64,000 nucleotides of DNA from Owenia fusiformis (lineage: Eukaryota; Annelida; Polychaeta; Sabellida; Oweniidae), in assembly GCA_903813345.2 (NCBI GenBank), contig CAIIXF020000011.1:8466842-8530841 (forward strand). Direction: 5' to 3'. The notes beneath the pieces were generated by a model. That model searched no databases and was not told the origin of the DNA. It saw only the letters and a list, made by a program, of their open reading frames with translations. The position numbers and the translations under genes are program-made. Positions 58,631 to 64,000 of this stretch are shown here, one piece after another (positions within the stretch are counted from its first letter, which is position 1; every line of letters starts with the position of its first letter).

Positions 58631-61600
58631 TGTGAGACGTTTACATATATATTTTGGAGTATGCTCTTCAATGGATTTAATGAATGATGTTCCCGTTCGT
58701 GATATATTTTATATCTAATTCGTCTTAAATCTATGATGCAGTTTGTGCTCTGGAGGAAATGTCAATTTTCGGACCAGTCGAACGTAACGCTGGTGACAGC
58801 ATGATATTTGTTATTTAGTGAGATGTTTGAGGATACATTTTGACATTTGCCATACCGAGGACTTGTTGATTGGTCATACTATTCATGAGGTATTGAGGAT
58901 CTAATTTGTCATACAAATCTGATTTACTTTGGGCTATGTACGGAATGTCAATTTTCGGACCAGCTGTACATCGCACTGGTAGCAGCGACTATTTTGACAT
59001 ATTGTGAGACGTTTATGTATATATTTTTACGTTTGCCAAAGGAGGGATGTATCGATTGACTTCTCTGTTAGGGGGATATATAATATCCAATTCGTCTTAA
59101 ATCGCTACGCAATTTGCGCTCTTGACGAAATGTCAATTTTCCGACCAGTCGTACGTCACACTGGTACATGCCAGTCCTTTGCAATTTTGTGAGACGTTTA
59201 AGTATATATTTTGGAGTATGCTCTTGAATGGATTTAATGAATGATGTTCCCGTTCGTGATGTATTTTATATCTAATTCGTCTTAAATCTATGCTGCAGTT
59301 TGTGCTCTGGAGGAAATGTCAATTTTCGGACCAGTCGTACGTAACGCCGGTGACAGCATGATATTTGTTATTTAGTGAGATGTTTTAGGATACATTTTGA
59401 CATTTGCCCTATCGAGGACCTATTGATTGGTCATACTATTCATGAAATATTGAGTATCTAATTTGTCATACAAGTCTGATTTACTTTTGGCTATGTACGG
59501 AATGTCAATTTTCGGACCAGCTGTACATCGCACTGGTAGAAACAACTAGTTTGATATATTGTGAGACGTTTATGTATATGTTTTTACGTTTGCCAAAGGA
59601 GGGATGTATCGATTGACTTCTCTGTTAGGGGGATATATAATATCCAATTCGTATCAAATCGCTTATGCAATTTGCGCTCTTGACGAAATGTCAATTTTTC
59701 GACTAGTCGTACGTCACACTGGTACATGCCAGTCCTTTGCAATTTTGTGAGACGTTTAAGTATATATCTTGGAGTATGCTCTTGAATGGATTTAATGAAT
59801 GATGTTCCCGTTCGTGATATATTTTATATCTAATTCGTCTTAAATCTATGATGCACTTTGTGCTCTGGAGGAAATGTCAATTTTTCGGACCAGTCGTACG
59901 TAACGCTGGTGGCAGCATGATATTTGTTATTTAGTGAGATGTTTCAAGATACATTTTTACATTTTCCCTACCGAGGACTTGTTGATTGGTCATTCTATTC
60001 ATGAAATATTGATTATGTAATTTGTCATACAAGTCTGATTTACTTTGGGCTATGTACGGAATGTCAATTTTCGGACCAGCTGTACATTGCACTGGTAGCA
60101 GTGACTAGTTTGATATATAGTGAGACGTTTATGTATATATTTTTACGTTGGCCAAAGGAGGGATGTTTCGATTGACTTCTCTGTTAGAGGGATATATAAT
60201 ATCCAATTCGTCTTAAATCGCTTATGCAATTTGCGCTCTTGACGAAATGTCAATTTTCCGAAGAGTCGTACGTCACACTGGTACATGCCAGTCCTTTGCA
60301 ATTTTATGAGACGTTTAAGTATATATTTTAGAGTATGCTCTTGAATGGATTTAATGAATGATTTTCCCGTTCGTGATGTATTTTTTATCTAATTCGTCTT
60401 AAATCTATGCTGCAGTTTGTGCTCTGGAGGAAATGTCAATTTTCGGACCAGTCGTACGTAACGCCGGTGACAGCATGATATTTGTTATTTAGTGAGATGT
60501 TTTAGGATACATTTTGACATTTGCCCTATCGAGGACCTATTGATTGGTCATACTATTCATGAAATATTGAGTATCTAATTTGTCATACAAGTCTGATTTA
60601 CTTTGGGCTATGTACGGAATGTCAATTTTCGGACCAGCTGTACATCGCACTGGTAGAAACGATTAGTTTGATATATTGTGAGACGTTTATGTATATGTTT
60701 TTACGTTTGCCAAAGGAGGGATGTATCGATTGACTTCTCTGTTAGGGGGATATATAATATCCAATTCGTATCAAATCGCTTATGCAATTTGCGCTCTTGA
60801 CGAAATGTCAATTTTTCGACTAGTCGTACGTCACACTGGTACATGCCAGTCCTTTGCAATTTTGTGAGACGTTTAAGTATATTTTTTGGAGTATGCTCTT
60901 GAATGGATTTAACGAATGATGTTCCCGTTCGTGATATATTTTATATCTAATTCGTCTTAAATCTATGATGCTGTTTGTGCTCTGGAGGAAATGTCAATTT
61001 TTCGGACCAGTCGTACGTAACGCTGGTGGCAGCATGATAATTGTTATTTAGTGAGATGTTTCAAGATACATTTTTACATTTTCCCTACCGAGGACTTGTT
61101 GATTGGTCATTCTATTCATGAGATATTGAGTATGTAATTTGTCATACAAGTCTGATTTACTTTGGGCTATGTACGGAATGTCAATTTTCGGACCAGCTGT
61201 ACATCGCACTGGTAGCAGTGACTAGTTTGATATATTGTGAGACGTTTATGTATATATTTTTACGTTGGCCAAAGGAGGGATGTTTCGATTGACTTCTCTG
61301 TTAGAGGGATATATAATATCCAATTCGTCTTAAATCGCTTATGCAATTTGCGCTCTTGACGAAATGTCAATTTTCCGAAGAGTCGTACGTCACACTGGTA
61401 CATGCCAGTCCTTTGCAATTTTGTGAGACGTTTAAGTATATATCTTGGAGTATGCTCTTGAATGGATTTAATGAATGATGTTCCCGTTCATGATATATTT
61501 TATATCTAATTCATCTTCAATCTATGATGCAGTTTGTGCTCTGGAGGAAATGTCAATTTTCGGACCAGTCGTACGTAACGCTGGTGACAGCATGATATTT

Positions 61601-64000
61601 GTTATTTAGTGAGATGTTTCAGGATACATTTTGACATTTGCCCTACCGAGGACAAGTTGATTGGTCATACTATTCATGAGATATTGAGTATCTAATTTGT
61701 CATACAAGTCTGATTTACTTTGGGCTATGTACGGAATGTCAATTTTCGGACCAGCTGTACATCGCACTGGTAGCAGTGACTAGTTTGCTATATTGTGAGA
61801 CGTTAATGTATATATTTTTACGTTTGCCAAGGGAGGGATGTATCGATTGACTTCTCTGTTAGGGGCATATATAATATCCAATTCGTCTTAAATCGCTTAT
61901 GCAATTTGCGCTCTTGACGAAATGTCAATTTTCCGACTAGTCGTACGTCACACTGGTACATGCCAGTCCTTTGAAATTTTGTGAGACGTTTAAGTATATA
62001 TTTTGGAGTATGCTCTTGAATGGATTTAATGAATGATGTTCCCGTTCGTGATATATTTTATATCTAATTCGTCTTAAATCTATGATGCAGTTTGTGCTCT
62101 GGAGGAAATGTCAATTTTTCGGACCAGTCGTACGTAACGCTGGTGGCAGCATGATATTTGTTATTTAGTGAGATGTTTCAAGATACATTTTTACATTTTC
62201 CCTACCGAGGACTTGTTGATTAGTCATTCTATTCATGAGATATTGAGTATGTAATTTGTCATACAAGTCTGATTTACTTTGGGCTATGTACGGAATGTCA
62301 ATTTTCGGACCAGCTGTACATCGCACTGGTAGCAGTGACTAGTTTGATATATTGTGAGACGTTTATGTATATATTTTTACGTTTGCCAAAGGAGGGATGT
62401 ATCGATTGACTTCCCTGTTAGGGGGATATATAATATCCAATTCGTCTTAAATCGCTTATGCAATTTGCGCTCTTGACGAAATGTCAATTTTCCGAAGAGT
62501 CGTACGTCACACTGGTACATGCCAGTCCTTTGCAATTTTGTGAGACGTTTAAGTATATTTTTTGGAGTATGCTCTTGAATGGATTTAATGAATGATGTTC
62601 CCGTTCGTGATATATTTTATATCTAATTCCTCTTAAATCTATGATGCAGTTTGTGCTCTGGAGGAAATGTCAATTTTCGGACCAGTCGTACGTAACGCTG
62701 GTGACAGCATGATATTTGTAATTTAGTGAGATATTTCAGGATACATCTTGACATTTTCCCTACCGAGGACGTGTTGATTGATCATACTATTCATGAGATA
62801 TTGAGTATCTAATTTGTCATACAAGTCTGATTTACATTGGCCTATGTACGGAATGTCAATTTTCGGACCAGCTGTACATCGCACTGGTAGCAGTGACTAG
62901 TTTGATATATAGTGAGACGTTTATGTATATATTTTTACGTTGGCCAAAGGAGGGATGTTTCGATTGACTTCTCTGTTAGAGGGATATATAATATCCAATT
63001 CGTCTTAAATCGCTTATGCAATTTGCGCTCTTGACGAAATGTCAATTTTCCGAAGAGTCGTACGTCACACTGGTACATGCCAGTCCTTTGCAATTTTATG
63101 AGACGTTTAAGTATATATTTTAGAGTATGCTCTTGAATGGATTTAATGAATGATTTTCCCGTTCGTGATGTATTTTTTTATCTAATTCGTCTTAAATCTA
63201 TGCTGCAGTTTGTGCTCTGGAGGAAATGTCAATTTTCGGACCAGTCGTACGTAACGCCGGTGACAGCATGATATTTGTTATTTAGTGAGATGTTTTAGGA
63301 TACATTTTGACATTTGCCCTATCGAGGACCTATTGATTGGTCATACTATTCATGAAATATTGAGTATCTAATTTGTCATACAAGTCTGATTTACTTTGGG
63401 CTATGTACGGAATGTCAATTTTCGGACCAGCTGTACATCGCACTGGTAGAAACGATTAGTTTGATATATTGTGAGACGTTTATGTATATGTTTTTACGTT
63501 TGCCAAAGGAGGGATGTATCGATTGACTTCTCTGTTAGGGGGATATATAATATCCAATTCGTATCAAATCGCTTATGCAATTTGCGCTCTTGACGAAATG
63601 TCAATTTTTCGACTAGTCGTACGTCACACTGGTACATGCCAGTCCTTTGCAATTTTGTGAGACGTTTAAGTATATTTTTTGGAGTATGCTCTTGAATGGA
63701 TTTAACGAATGATGTTCCCGTTCGTGATATATTTTATATCTAATTCGTCTTAAATCTATGATGCTGTTTGTGCTCTGGAGGAAATGTCAATTTTTCGGAC
63801 CAGTCGTACGTAACGCTGGTGGCAGCATGATAATTGTTATTTAGTGAGATGTTTCAAGATACATTTTTACATTTTCCCTACCGAGGACTTGTTGATTGGT
63901 CATTCTATTCATGAGATATTGAGTATGTAATTTGTCATACAAGTCTGATTTACTTTGGGCTATGTACGGAATGTCAATTTTCGGACCAGCTGTACATCGC
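58631..64000 (+). repeat. ~186-bp satellite in trimeric higher-order repeat (558 bp)
   Basis: The phase mark GTCAATTTT occurs 29 times from 58761 to 63973, spaced 185-187 bp. Three monomer types cycle strictly as A (GGAGGAAAT..CAGTCGTACGTAAC), B (GTACGGAAT..CAGCTGTACATC) and C (GACGAAAT..AGTCGTACGTCAC), giving a ~558-bp unit repeated about 9.4 times. Corresponding monomers of different units are far more alike than neighbours. The array runs off the window edge. No coding potential. Confidence 0.97.

Noticed and set aside
59132-64000. Possible CENP-B-box-like motif in the satellite (TTCG..A.. in AATTCGTCTTAAATC)
   Set aside because: Only part of the box fits; the CGGG half is missing in this register, so no CENP-B site is claimed.

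Overview
This is an AT-rich, gene-poor stretch of a metazoan nuclear genome, most likely an invertebrate. The phylum cannot be fixed from sequence alone. The evidence is a Ty3-type (mag-like) LTR retrotransposon, a CR1-group LINE ending in a short (TTGAA)n tail, an L1/Tx1-like LINE tail, many TIR/MITE families with TA, TTAA or 9-bp target duplications, and complex satellite DNA. I see no bacterial gene organisation, no tRNA or rRNA gene, no CRISPR array, and no host protein gene I can defend. Most open frames are short chance frames or lie in repeats.

Left part (1-9 kb): fragments of dispersed repeats and a TA-flanked MITE, then a DNA transposon (3080-8867) interrupted twice. One insertion is a complete, apparently very young mag-like retrotransposon on the minus strand (3182-8066: identical 133-bp LTRs, GACCA target duplication, one intact 1367-residue Gag-Pol frame). 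The other is a LINE 3' fragment. Middle-left (9-29 kb): interleaved and nested TIR elements, including two TTAA-flanked MITE copies in opposite orientation, a 1.46-kb long-TIR element with a 9-bp duplication (Mutator-like), a TA MITE and a 1.4-kb element with a 5-bp duplication. Two tandem repeats lie here: a 138-bp unit carrying a palindrome, and a ~130-bp unit crowded with AGGTCA/TGACCT half-sites.

Centre (29-36 kb): a 4.13-kb element with matching inverted ends and an ACCTGT duplication carries a ~1.9-kb polypyrimidine tract followed by a (CGAACGG)-type tract. From 36 to 44 kb lie minisatellites, a pair of diverged exon-like duplications, a degenerate ~105-150-bp repeat field and a duplicated 147-bp segment that keeps a small frame open in both copies.

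Right part (44-64 kb): small foldback elements, a TA-flanked long-TIR element, a decayed CR1-group LINE, a second Mutator-like element whose ends are arrays of a 16-bp motif, degenerate tandem repeats, and a large satellite block. The satellite monomer is about 186 bp. It occurs inverted and diverged at 56.69-58.29 kb, then on the other side of a foldback-element arm as a strict trimeric higher-order repeat (~558 bp) that runs off the window end, with a further ~2.79-kb superperiod. An outlying pair of monomers sits 12 kb upstream at 44.4 kb. The window looks like heterochromatin or transposon-accumulating DNA; its biology is that of mobile elements and satellite turnover.
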